From positions 31,817 through 95,816 of the forward strand of contig CAMZCM010000008.1 in assembly GCA_947305005.1 (NCBI GenBank): a stretch of 64,000 bases of DNA, in the 5' to 3' direction. Each line of letters begins with the position of its first letter. The first letter of the stretch is position 1. Both the position numbers and the translations under genes were made by a program. Below, piece by piece: positions 8,165 through 16,109 of this stretch. Source of the stretch: an uncultured Prevotellaceae bacterium. Lineage in GTDB: Bacteria > Bacteroidota > Bacteroidia > Bacteroidales > Bacteroidaceae. Below the pieces are notes generated by a model that saw only the letters and a list, made by a program, of their open reading frames with translations, was not told the origin of the DNA and ran no database searches.

Positions 8165-11100
8165 TTATCTGACGGTTCCTAATAAGATGCTTGCTTGCTC
8201 TTGCTTGGCTTCTACTTTGGCAACGAGTTTGGCAATTTCTCGTTCTATCAATTGATTGATATCTTCATTTCCGAGTTCAAATAGTTGTCGTTGGGCGTCA
8301 TTGATGTATTCCTTGAGTGTAAGAATCTTCTTGATAAGGTCATAGTTCCCTTGATCAACCAATCGGCGAGCAGAAATCAACAAGGATTTTGTCTCTGCTG
8401 TAAGATTGGAGTTTTGTTGAAGCCTATGGAGAACCTCTTTAGCCTCAGCTCCCTTGCTTCCAGTTCGTGAACTATTAATTCTTATGAAATACTGGTTGTA
8501 GGCGAGTAAGGCGGCTTTTGAAAGTTCTGCCCAGTTTTCGGGTAGAGGAGTACTTTGTGTGTTTTCTGCAACCTGAAATGCCTCCAACATCTCAATAGAA
8601 GAGATGATTCGAGGCTTCTCACCTGCGACGTTCGGCACCATTACGGCCAGGCGTGAGGAACGTGGAGCCTTGATGAGGAAATAGGCGTTACCATTCAGGT
8701 AGGAAGCGATTTCCCATTGGCCTTCTGTGGCTTCAATTTGCTCAAAGCGTTGGGGATGCTCTTCTCTGTATTGCTTGAGTTCAAAGATATATTGCTCCAT
8801 CGAAGACTCGCCGTCATCGATGATTGCTGTTTGTTCATATTGCATTACTTCCTCCTCGTCCGTAAAGACTTTATTGTCTTCTCCAAATAGGATGTGGAAA
8901 GACTGGAGTTTTGTGTAGGCTTTCTGAACGAGACTGATTTCTGCGTCACCTTCTGCGCTGGGGAAGAAGTTATAGACATAGACAAAGGATTCCTTGGAAC
9001 CAACTCTATTTACACGCCCTATGCGCTGCATCAGTCGAGTGGAGTTCCACGGGGTATCATAGTTAATAATCACATTAGCTCTATGCAGATTGATGCCTTC
9101 TGCCAAAACTTCTGTGGTGATGATTACATCATAGTCATTCTTTTGTTTGTTTTCATCATAGTTGGCGTCGAAGTTGGCAGCAATCGTCTCTTCCATCTCA
9201 TGCCGGTTCTTGGCTGTTATCTCCAGTACGCGATATCCTTTTGCCTGTACAGCACGCGTAAGGGCTTTCACCGTATCAATAGCCTCAGAGAAGATAACGA
9301 GTTTGCCAGAAGTGTTGGTGTCGGCATTGAAGAACACTGGTCTCAAATTTTCCTTAAAGGCGTCGAACTTGGGGTCTTCGGTATTCCTTGCCCATCGTTC
9401 GCAAAGTTGGTTGATGAGCTCGAAATCATTGCGAAGGTGCTCTGCATATTCCGCATCGAAATCATTGCGGGTATATTCTGCATTCTGCCCTCGCTCGTTC
9501 CGTCCGCTTTCGTTTAATTTGGCTATTTTCTTGCGAATATCCTCAAAGCAATCTTCAAGCTTCACATGCTTTCCACGCTTCTCGGTTTTTGCTATTGTGT
9601 CTAGTTCATTGTTTATATCTATGTCTGGGCATACAAAGATGATGTTTTTCTCCCACATGCGAATCATATTCTCTGTGTAGCGTCGTAAGTTCAGCAAAGA
9701 CTGGGTAAAAGCAGCGAAGGAACTTTCCAGACGTTTAACAAGGAGCATCTGCATAATGTCTGCCAGCTGTTTAGCAACAGCCTCAGCACTACGATTACCA
9801 CGGCCCTCATACTTCTTTTTCGAATCCTCGTCCTTAAAGAATTCGATAGCTCGATAACGGTAATAGCCTAAATAATCAGCACCTCGCATCATTTCTTCCT
9901 CACTAGGAGCTACGAGTGTCATCGTATCTGAGAAAAGGTGCGAAAGTTCAGAATCCAAAATGTATTCTAGTTTCTTTGGCCCAATCGTTCTGGGGAATTT
10001 AAGGCCTTTTGCCTCAATATCCTCGGCATAGTATTTCTCCACATCAGTTCGAGTCCTGCGAACAAGGATGTCGCTAAGCACACAATCACGGATTTGTCGA
10101 GAGAGTTCTTTCAGGCGGGTACGTCGTTCTTCCTTAGGAATATCACTATCCTTTCTAATCAAAAGGCGGTATTCACTATCTGCATCCGCAAAGAATGATT
10201 CAATGTTGCCGCTTCGAGCCTTCTTCAACGTACTGTCTGTGTGGTTGCGTTCGAAGAGATAGATTTGATTCTTCAAATCGTTGGGACGGTTGTTCTGTGG
10301 AGTAGCAGAGAGAAGGCCAATATAAGGATATGTACCTGTCTCGGCTCCGATAAGGCCTATGAGATCGTCTAGCGCCTGATACATCAAGGTGTTGCTGTTG
10401 CGGAACTTGTGACTTTCATCGATGATGATGAGGCCGTAATGAGTATTAGACAATTCATCTGCAAATTCGCCAGAATCATGACCTTCATCTTCATCGGCCT
10501 CTTCGTTTTCTGCATCATCAAGCATTCCACCTATTCGACCTGTTGTGATGAAATCTATTTTAGGCATCATTCGGTCATCGGAGTCTTTGTCGAAGGATTC
10601 AATCGTCTTGACCCAAGCAGATTTAATAGCTGGGGGTGTAACGATAAGCACACGTCGTTCGCGGTCATCATCCTCTGGAACAGTGAGGAAACGTTTGATT
10701 ACCAATGTGCCGATAATGGTCTTACCCAAACCTACGACATCAGCCAACATAAACCCTCCATGTTCATGCATGATGGAGAGGCAACGTTTTACTGCTTCAA
10801 TCTGGAACTGGAGACAGATCATCTTCTGAGGCAGATAAGCCTCTATCTGTTCTCCAAGGTTTTTGTCGATGATGTCGCCAAAATATGTTTGTAGTAGTTT
10901 GATATAAAGTTCGTAAGGCGTGAAGGGCTGCTCTGCATCTGTTGCTTCGGGCTCTGGTATAGTTATGTCAGTAGCCATCTTTGACAGGGTAATCTGGAGC
11001 AGGAATTCTTCCTCCCATGAAATGGAATTCTCCCACTTCTCATTGAACCAAAGAAGATGAGTTTTATCTCTCTTGAACTCTGGGTCGAGTGAGATGACAT

Positions 11101-11665
11101 CACGAGCATTTACTTCGAGTGTATTCAACTCGGAGTTGCCTTCCAACCCTTTTTGTGTAAAATTAGTGCTACCAATTATGCCATAACCTACATGACACTC
11201 ATCTTCGTGGTCATAACCTTTGAATATGTAGCATTTAGAGTGGAGGAATTGATCCTTCAAGTTTCCATCTGGGTTATAGATGTGAATCTGGAACTTCTCG
11301 CTGTTCTTATCCTTCAGATTATCAACCAGCATCTGAACAACCTTGACATATTGTTCTTGTGCGAAAAATTTATCGAGGTCAACACGCCATGCCTGTTCTT
11401 GCTTGTCGTACCTGCCCTTGGTGAAACTTTCAGTATCTGAGGAATATAGATAGGGGTCTTTACCGATGAGCAAGCGAAACTTGCTGCCTTCACGGGAAAG
11501 GAATTCTACAAGTTCATCATAGACGAGTGCTGTACCACGTAAATCCCAGAAGCCCGTGGCGATATATACTTCTGTAACATTCTTGTCCTTCAAACACTCT
11601 TTGAGGACTTCTGTCATGTTATAACCCTCTGGAGAGTTGTCAATAAGTGTTCTTCTAAGTTTCAT
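8165..11665 (-). CDS. PLD-nuclease/SNF2-family helicase fusion of the defence system
   Basis: Starting at ATG 11665 (MKLRRTLID; the frame is open 30 bp further to a TTG) the protein has about 1166 residues. The N-terminal quarter is a phospholipase-D-like nuclease module with one HxK motif (FLHSKCYIF, H142) followed by GIIGSTNFTQKGL. The middle is an SF2/SNF2-type ATPase: GLGKT (K315), IIDESH (D416), LLSATPQNN. The second RecA domain has TEVLAEGINLHRA and MQRIGRVNRVGS. A helical C-terminal region follows. The combination suggests ATP-driven translocation on DNA coupled to PLD cleavage. With the methylase it forms a restriction-like pair reminiscent of DISARM or type ISP components, though neither gene alone fits a named system with certainty. 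Confidence 0.85.
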   Translation of the reverse strand: MKLRRTLIDNSPEGYNMTEVLKECLKDKNVTEVYIATGFWDLRGTALVYDELVEFLSREGSKFRLLIGKDPYLYSSDTESFTKGRYDKQEQAWRVDLDKFFAQEQYVKVVQMLVDNLKDKNSEKFQIHIYNPDGNLKDQFLHSKCYIFKGYDHEDECHVGYGIIGSTNFTQKGLEGNSELNTLEVNARDVISLDPEFKRDKTHLLWFNEKWENSISWEEEFLLQITLSKMATDITIPEPEATDAEQPFTPYELYIKLLQTYFGDIIDKNLGEQIEAYLPQKMICLQFQIEAVKRCLSIMHEHGGFMLADVVGLGKTIIGTLVIKRFLTVPEDDDRERRVLIVTPPAIKSAWVKTIESFDKDSDDRMMPKIDFITTGRIGGMLDDAENEEADEDEGHDSGEFADELSNTHYGLIIIDESHKFRNSNTLMYQALDDLIGLIGAETGTYPYIGLLSATPQNNRPNDLKNQIYLFERNHTDSTLKKARSGNIESFFADADSEYRLLIRKDSDIPKEERRTRLKELSRQIRDCVLSDILVRRTRTDVEKYYAEDIEAKGLKFPRTIGPKKLEYILDSELSHLFSDTMTLVAPSEEEMMRGADYLGYYRYRAIEFFKDEDSKKKYEGRGNRSAEAVAKQLADIMQMLLVKRLESSFAAFTQSLLNLRRYTENMIRMWEKNIIFVCPDIDINNELDTIAKTEKRGKHVKLEDCFEDIRKKIAKLNESGRNERGQNAEYTRNDFDAEYAEHLRNDFELINQLCERWARNTEDPKFDAFKENLRPVFFNADTNTSGKLVIFSEAIDTVKALTRAVQAKGYRVLEITAKNRHEMEETIAANFDANYDENKQKNDYDVIITTEVLAEGINLHRANVIINYDTPWNSTRLMQRIGRVNRVGSKESFVYVYNFFPSAEGDAEISLVQKAYTKLQSFHILFGEDNKVFTDEEEVMQYEQTAIIDDGESSMEQYIFELKQYREEHPQRFEQIEATEGQWEIASYLNGNAYFLIKAPRSSRLAVMVPNVAGEKPRIISSIEMLEAFQVAENTQSTPLPENWAELSKAALLAYNQYFIRINSSRTGSKGAEAKEVLHRLQQNSNLTAETKSLLISARRLVDQGNYDLIKKILTLKEYINDAQRQLFELGNEDINQLIEREIAKLVAKVEAKQEQASILLGTVR

Positions 11666-11780
11666 ATAGTATAGTCGTACGATAAATGATGGCAATCAGA
11701 CTATATCTTCAGGTTGCTTACAGGTAAAAACACAAGAGACCTCAGGACACAAAAGAAGCGCGAACAATGGCCCTTCTCTT

Positions 11781-11904
11781 GCATCCTGTGGTCCTCGGAA
11801 TGTACCTGTAACGCTAAGATATAAGTCATGCCCGCGCTATCGCACGGGCATCGGCTGACTTATTCAAGCGTTACATCTTTGAAATTTCCGAGGTTTCAGG
11901 ATGC
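11781..11904. repeat. Long nested imperfect hairpin upstream of the defence operon
   Basis: Five perfect complementary blocks are nested symmetrically: GCATCCTG/CAGGATGC (11781/11897), CCTCGGAA/TTCCGAGG (11793/11886), TGTAACGCT/AGCGTTACA (11807/11867), ATAAGTCA/TGACTTAT (11821/11856) and TGCCCG/CGGGCA (11829/11845). Short internal loops separate them. It could be a structured RNA leader (it lies 116 bp before the helicase start), a small mobile element or a DNA hairpin substrate. Confidence 0.75.
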
Positions 11905-12013
11905 TCTGAATAAATAGCTGATGCTATTGTTAGTTTCCAATAAGATTGATCAGGCACCTTCGCTAAGGTTGAAAGCGCATCGGATGAAGTGTTTCGTGCC
12001 TAATCACGCCACA

Positions 12014-12081
12014 AAGATACTAGTGCTCGGAAATGCAAAGAAAAACAAGCTTTTCTTTGCATTTCCGAGCACTAGTATCTT
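12014..12081. repeat. Perfect 31-bp stem hairpin
   Basis: The arms at 12014-12044 and 12051-12081 are perfect reverse complements around the 6-nt loop ACAAGC. The inner stem AAAGAAAA/TTTTCTTT with the same loop occurs again in the terminator-like hairpin at 60346-60372. No gene lies close on either side, so it may be a terminator that lost its gene or a MITE-like palindrome. Confidence 0.85.
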
Positions 12082-12144
12082 CGACGAAGTCAAATGTAGC
12101 GATTAAGCGAGTGAAGCGCCAAAGAAATGGCGGAAAAAGTTCAC

Positions 12145-12243
12145 TTAAGGTTTCTAGATATAAAAGGTTAAGGTTTCTAGGTATAAAAAGTATACTTTTT
12201 TATATCAGATTACTTAAGGAAAATGGGTCAGATTACTTAAGGA
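12145..12243. repeat. Direct repeats with 23-bp spacing
   Basis: TTAAGGTTTCTAGATATAAAAGG-type sequence occurs at 12145 and 12168, and CAGATTACTTAAGGA occurs at 12206 and 12229. The TTAAGG core sits at 12145, 12168, 12214 and 12237, that is at 23-bp steps with one step empty. The spacing is about two DNA helix turns, as expected for protein-binding sites. Confidence 0.7.
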
Positions 12244-12265
12244 TGGAAAAAGCGAATGATTAGCA

Positions 12266-12728
12266 GCCGAAATAGCAAGGTGTTTCACAGGTATATACCT
12301 TTTGGGCTACAAGTATATACCTTTTGGGCTACAAGTATATACCTTTGGAATCATAGGTATATTCACACCATAAGTTGGTTTTTTTATTCACCGCTAAGGC
12401 GCCATGACGCAAAGATTTTTTCATTGCAGTTTGTCCTGCGGAAGCTCGCTGAGCCAGCCAAAACGCTTCGCGAGGTTTTGGCTTAGGCGAAGAGCGCAAA
12501 GGAGCTTTTTCTCTTCTTCCTTAATCCCCTCATTTTTTTATTCTTTAATTTTTTAATTCTTTCATAGCGTTAGCCTTTGCGCTCTCTGCTCAGCATGAAC
12601 CTCGGCATAGCCGTTCATGCGGCTTTGCGGTATCGCATAGCACAGCAGCTCAGAAAATCTTTGCGGCTCCGTGTACTCTGCGGTGAATAAATAAAACACA
12701 AATAGCTTGCGTTGAATAAAAATATGGG
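12266..12728. repeat. Non-coding repeat module, copy 1
   Basis: This stretch shares its order and most of its sequence with 13819-14130. Both start GCCGAAATAGCAAGGTGTTTCA, then have GTTGGTTTTTTTATTCACCG, a GAGCTTTTTCTCTTCTT block, CTTAATCCCCTCATTTTTT, an inner palindrome (CATGAAC/GTTCATG around CTCGGCATAGCC), CAGAAAATCTTTGCGGC and a closing GCGGTGAATAA. The outer TTATTCACCGC/GCGGTGAATAA are inverted. Copy 1 additionally contains the 22-bp tandem repeats and about 100 bp of GC-richer sequence. No credible gene lies inside it. Confidence 0.85.
12287..12350. repeat. 22-bp tandem repeat, three units
   Basis: Units of ACAAGTATATACCTTTTGGGCT start at 12287 (one mismatch), 12309 and 12331 (the last incomplete). 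They are inserted within repeat module copy 1 and are absent from copy 2. The period equals two helix turns. There are no spacers, so this is not a CRISPR array. Confidence 0.85.
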
Positions 12729-12738
12729 GAGTATTGAG

Positions 12739-13665
12739 TTAATCTACTTTTTTATACACTAACGTATCATCACCAGACTTTTCTGTGAGAGATTGGTTAG
12801 AATAACCGAAGATGCCATAAGATCCTTCTTTATAGAAAACCAATTGATTACCATGGAAGGTATAGCTACTTTCCCAAGTTTCTTCTGCATATCCACCCGA
12901 ATTCGTCATACAATAATATATCACAATGGGAGAACCATTAACAGTGTATGTTTCTGTTGCCCATACATGGGCATCCTGGTCTCTAGTGGGTTGAGTCGTT
13001 GTAGCATATTCGTAAACTCGGTATATGTTTTGGCCATCCACTATGCGATATCCAAAATCCCAAAAACCATTAGCGGTTTCTTGCCATTTGGTTATTCTGG
13101 AATCTCCATATGCAGCAAGTGTATTGAATGAAGAAGACAGTTCCTCACGTAGGAAACCACGATTATAGAATCCTGTCATGTCGGATGATACTTCTGTTGC
13201 AGAAGGTAAATTCTTGATAGTCTCGTCTGTAGCGGTCATCTTATATCCCTCCAAACCGTCATTCGATAGGGTTACGGAGAAGGTAGATTGGTATTTTAAT
13301 TTATTGATGGTGATTGTTTTGTCCGAAACATTATAGTAGGAAACCGTCCACCCGCGATCATAAGGTTCTGTTGTCTTCGTTCCATTGATATTAAGTTTTT
13401 CTTCTGAACCCCATTCTCTCACCATGCAGTGGGGAGTAGGTAGAAAAACAATACTAATATTCTCCACTGTCTGTACTCCATAATCACCAACGGTTGTTGT
13501 GGTTTTGGTAAATGTCTTGCCCAGTAATGAAGAGGCTGTAGGTTCTGGAGGTGTTGGTGATTCCTCAGAAGAACTGCTGCCATCATCGCTTTCACAAGAA
13601 GCAAAGGTGATGACGAATACTGATGCCAGAAGTAGAGTAGCAAAGGTAAATATTTTCGATTTCAT
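12739..13665 (-). CDS. Surface lipoprotein of unknown function
   Basis: The 308-residue protein has a lipoprotein signal peptide with lipobox TFASC (C24). It is followed by ESDDGSSSSEE, an acidic/Ser tract that fits the Bacteroidetes lipoprotein export signal for display on the cell surface. A Pro/Thr linker precedes a domain rich in beta strands and aromatic residues (about 45-300). No known catalytic motif was recognised. The gene stands alone between two direct copies of the non-coding module (12266-12728 and 13819-14130), so it may have moved or been duplicated with them. No typical promoter was found in the 150 bp upstream. Confidence 0.8.
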   Translation of the reverse strand: MKSKIFTFATLLLASVFVITFASCESDDGSSSSEESPTPPEPTASSLLGKTFTKTTTTVGDYGVQTVENISIVFLPTPHCMVREWGSEEKLNINGTKTTEPYDRGWTVSYYNVSDKTITINKLKYQSTFSVTLSNDGLEGYKMTATDETIKNLPSATEVSSDMTGFYNRGFLREELSSSFNTLAAYGDSRITKWQETANGFWDFGYRIVDGQNIYRVYEYATTTQPTRDQDAHVWATETYTVNGSPIVIYYCMTNSGGYAEETWESSYTFHGNQLVFYKEGSYGIFGYSNQSLTEKSGDDTLVYKKVD

Positions 13666-13818
13666 ATTTGTTGAGTTTAGTTATATATTTTTTTTTAAAA
13701 AGCTCTAACTTATTCAATAACAGGCTTTATTGGGAGCAAAATAACGAAATATAACTGATACGAACAAATAAAATAATAATTAATTTATACCCCATAGGTG
13801 GCAAGTGTGGTTGTTTTT

Positions 13819-14130
13819 GCCGAAATAGCAAGGTGTTTCATAGGAATAATCACACCGCAAGTTGGTTTTTTTATTCACCGCGAAGGGCTTAGGCGAAGGG
13901 CGCTAAGGAGCTTTTTCTCTTCTTACTTAATCCCCTCATTTTTTATTCTTTAATTTTTTAATTCTTTCATTGCGCCAGCCTCTGCGAGCTTAGCTTAGCA
14001 TGAACCTCGGCATAGCCGTTCATGCGGCTTTCGTGAGCTCGCTTAGTCTAGCAGCCCAGAAAATCTTTGCGGCATTGCGACCTCTGCGGTGAATAAATTA
14101 AATACATGGGGCTTGCGTTGAATAAATTAA
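13819..14130. repeat. Non-coding repeat module, copy 2
   Basis: This is the shorter copy of the module at 12266-12728, in the same orientation. It lacks the 22-bp tandem repeats and part of the GC-rich segment. It too is bounded by TTATTCACCGC (about 13871) and GCGGTGAATAA (about 14087) and ends with GCTTGCGTTGAATAAA, as copy 1 does. Confidence 0.85.
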
Positions 14131-14248
14131 ATGAAACACTGGCTGCTTTTAGTTATAGTTGATATTGCTACAATAACTTTTTTGCTGATAATGGATGATG
14201 GGAATCCTTGGATTTTGGAGGCTTTGCTTTTGGGGCGTAAAAACGGCC

Positions 14249-14300
14249 AATCGATTCAAACGATCGAGTGAGTTAATTCACTGGATCGATTGAATCGATT
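14249..14300. terminator. Inverted repeat 3' of the trmH-family gene
   Basis: AATCGATTCAAACGATC and GATCGATTGAATCGATT are near-perfect reverse complements, continued inward by AGTGA/TCACT around GTTAAT. It lies 26-77 bp beyond the minus-strand stop at 14326, where it could end the nadA-trmH transcript. It lacks a clear T-run. Confidence 0.5.
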
Positions 14301-14325
14301 CACTGGATTTTCGCTATCAAAATAA

Positions 14326-14862
14326 CTATGCCATTTTTGCATTGGCAAAATGCCAAATAACAATACCAGCTGTGACGCTAACATTCATAGAGTGTTTTGT
14401 TCCGTATTGAGGAATCTCAAGACAGCCATCACAAGCATCAATCACCTCCTGTTGTACTCCTTTTACTTCGTTTCCAAGAATTACCGCATACTTTTTTTCT
14501 TCATTAGGCCGGAAATTCTGTAACATTGTGCTATCCACACATTGTTCAATGGCTAAGGGTGTATAACCTTCTGAACGGAGGCTTTTGACTGCCTCCATTG
14601 TATCCTTGAAATAACGCCAATTGACACTATCTTCTGCTCCTAAGGCTGTCTTATGAATTTCTGAATTGGGAGGAGTTGCTGTAATGCCACAAAGAATGAC
14701 TTCTGAGACACGAAAAGCATCAGATGTACGAAAGACACTTCCAACATTATATAATGACCGCACACCATCGAGCACTACCACTAAAGGTAATTTCTCTGCC
14801 TGATGGAACTGATCAACACTGATGCGTCCCATCTCAGTTATCTTCAACTTACGATAAGACAT
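14326..14862 (-). CDS. TrmH/SpoU-family RNA 2'-O-methyltransferase
   Basis: The SPOUT methyltransferase motifs are all present: VLDGVRSLYNVGSVFRTSDA (motif 1 with the conserved Asn and Arg), VILGNEVKGV (motif 2) and LEIPQYGTKHSMNVSVTAG (motif 3, knot region). ATG 14862 (MSYRKLKITEM, 178 residues) is preferred over the open extension to 14916, because the extension would run back into nadA and adds a non-homologous leader. The start lies 4 bp after the nadA stop, so the two are co-transcribed. The target, tRNA or rRNA 2'-O-ribose, cannot be told from sequence. Confidence 0.85.
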   Translation of the reverse strand: MSYRKLKITEMGRISVDQFHQAEKLPLVVVLDGVRSLYNVGSVFRTSDAFRVSEVILCGITATPPNSEIHKTALGAEDSVNWRYFKDTMEAVKSLRSEGYTPLAIEQCVDSTMLQNFRPNEEKKYAVILGNEVKGVQQEVIDACDGCLEIPQYGTKHSMNVSVTAGIVIWHFANAKMA

Positions 14863-14866
14863 GGAA

Positions 14867-15835
14867 TTATAGTCCGAGCACAGAAGATATTTCCAACATA
14901 CGATTGATGGATACAATCGCTTTTCTCGCTATTTGAGGATCTACAGTAACAATAGGTTGTTCATCACGGAGACAACGATACAGTTTCTCCAATGTGACCA
15001 TTTTCATGTATTCACACTCATTGCAAGCACAAGTGTGACTACCTGACTCAGAGAACGATTCTTCTGGTGGAGCAGGGATAAAAGTTTTTTGAGGTGCCTT
15101 TTTCTGCATCTCATGAAGAATACCACTTTCCGTAGCTACGATAAATTCTGTAGCCTTATCGGCAATCGCATATTTCAATAAAGCAGCTGTGCTACCCACT
15201 TTATCTGCCAACTTCACCACAGGTCCTTTACATTCAGGATGTACCAATACTTTGGCTCCAGGATGTGCTTTCTTTAACTCAATGATTTTTTCTACACTGA
15301 AACGAGCATGAACATGACAAGCACCGTTCCAAAGCAACATATTACGGCCTGTAATAGAGTTGATATAGTTACCAAGATTTTGGTCAGGACCAAAAATGAT
15401 AGGTGTTTCCTCTGGCAAAGACTCAACAATCTGACGAGCATTGCTACTGGTTACAACGATATCTGTCACTGCCTTGGTAGCAGCTGTAGTATTGACATAA
15501 CTGATAACTGTATGGTCAGGATGTTCAGCTACGAATTTAGCAAACTTATCAGCCGGACAACTCTCAGCCAAAGAACAAGTAGCTGCAGGATCTGGAATCA
15601 GCACTTTTTTATCAGGACAGAGAATAGCAGCTGTCTCACCCATGAAATGAACACCACAGAGCACAATAATATCTGCATCTGTCTTGGCAGCTTCCTGTGC
15701 CAGTGCCAGACTGTCACCAATAAAATCTGCTATATCCTGTATTTCGCCATCAACGTAGTAATGTGCCATAATAACAGCATTCTTTTCTTTGGCGAGTCTC
15801 CGTATCTCTTGTTTTAAATCCATAGTTTTCGACAT
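14867..15835 (-). CDS. nadA: Quinolinate synthase A
   Basis: The enzyme condenses iminoaspartate with dihydroxyacetone phosphate to quinolinate in de novo NAD synthesis and needs a [4Fe-4S] cluster. The 322-residue protein has the expected three cluster cysteines: C87 (AATCSLAESC), C173 (WNGACHVH) and C274 (CNECEYMKM). AHYYVDGEIQDIADFIGDS and the GPDQNLG segment are also typical. nadB and nadC are not in the window. Either M1 or M5 (MDLKQEIR) could be the start. It is driven by its own promoter about 90 bp upstream. Confidence 0.95.
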   Translation of the reverse strand: MSKTMDLKQEIRRLAKEKNAVIMAHYYVDGEIQDIADFIGDSLALAQEAAKTDADIIVLCGVHFMGETAAILCPDKKVLIPDPAATCSLAESCPADKFAKFVAEHPDHTVISYVNTTAATKAVTDIVVTSSNARQIVESLPEETPIIFGPDQNLGNYINSITGRNMLLWNGACHVHARFSVEKIIELKKAHPGAKVLVHPECKGPVVKLADKVGSTAALLKYAIADKATEFIVATESGILHEMQKKAPQKTFIPAPPEESFSESGSHTCACNECEYMKMVTLEKLYRCLRDEQPIVTVDPQIARKAIVSINRMLEISSVLGL

Positions 15836-15921
15836 CTTATTATTATATGTATTTATTTCTTTTTTTCGAAAAAGCGTTTATTATGATGATAATTACCTGT
15901 TCATTCTGTTAATAACTTTGC

Positions 15922-15955
15922 AAAGGTACAGTTTTTCAATGAAATAGATTGTCAA
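15922..15955 (-). promoter_or_regulatory. Promoter of nadA-trmH
   Basis: Read on the minus strand, a -33 TTGACA (15950-15955) and a -7 TACCTTTG (15922-15929) are 20 bp apart, a good Bacteroidales match. The leader would be about 80 nt. The rest of 15836-16109 is AT-rich with no other clear feature. Confidence 0.75.
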
Positions 15956-16109
15956 TAATTAAATAAATATTGTTGAAAAGTATTTGAAAAGTTATTTGTA
16001 ACTTATTTGGAAATATCTGACATTTGACAGATAGATAAGAATAAAAACGTAATAAACAGTTATTGAAACTTGTTATTCCTTTGTAAACAAAGTTATCAAC
16101 AAATAAATA

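Noticed and set aside
11781..11904. Integron attC site
   Set aside because: The nested inverted repeats recall attC sites, but the RYYYAAC/GTTRRRY core sites are not in place and no integron integrase is in the window.
12287..12350. CRISPR-like array of 22-bp repeats
   Set aside because: The units are directly adjacent with no spacers, and no cas genes are near.
12033..12486. Two short plus-strand open frames in the repeat region
   Set aside because: They consist of hairpin and tandem-repeat sequence and have no protein-like pattern.
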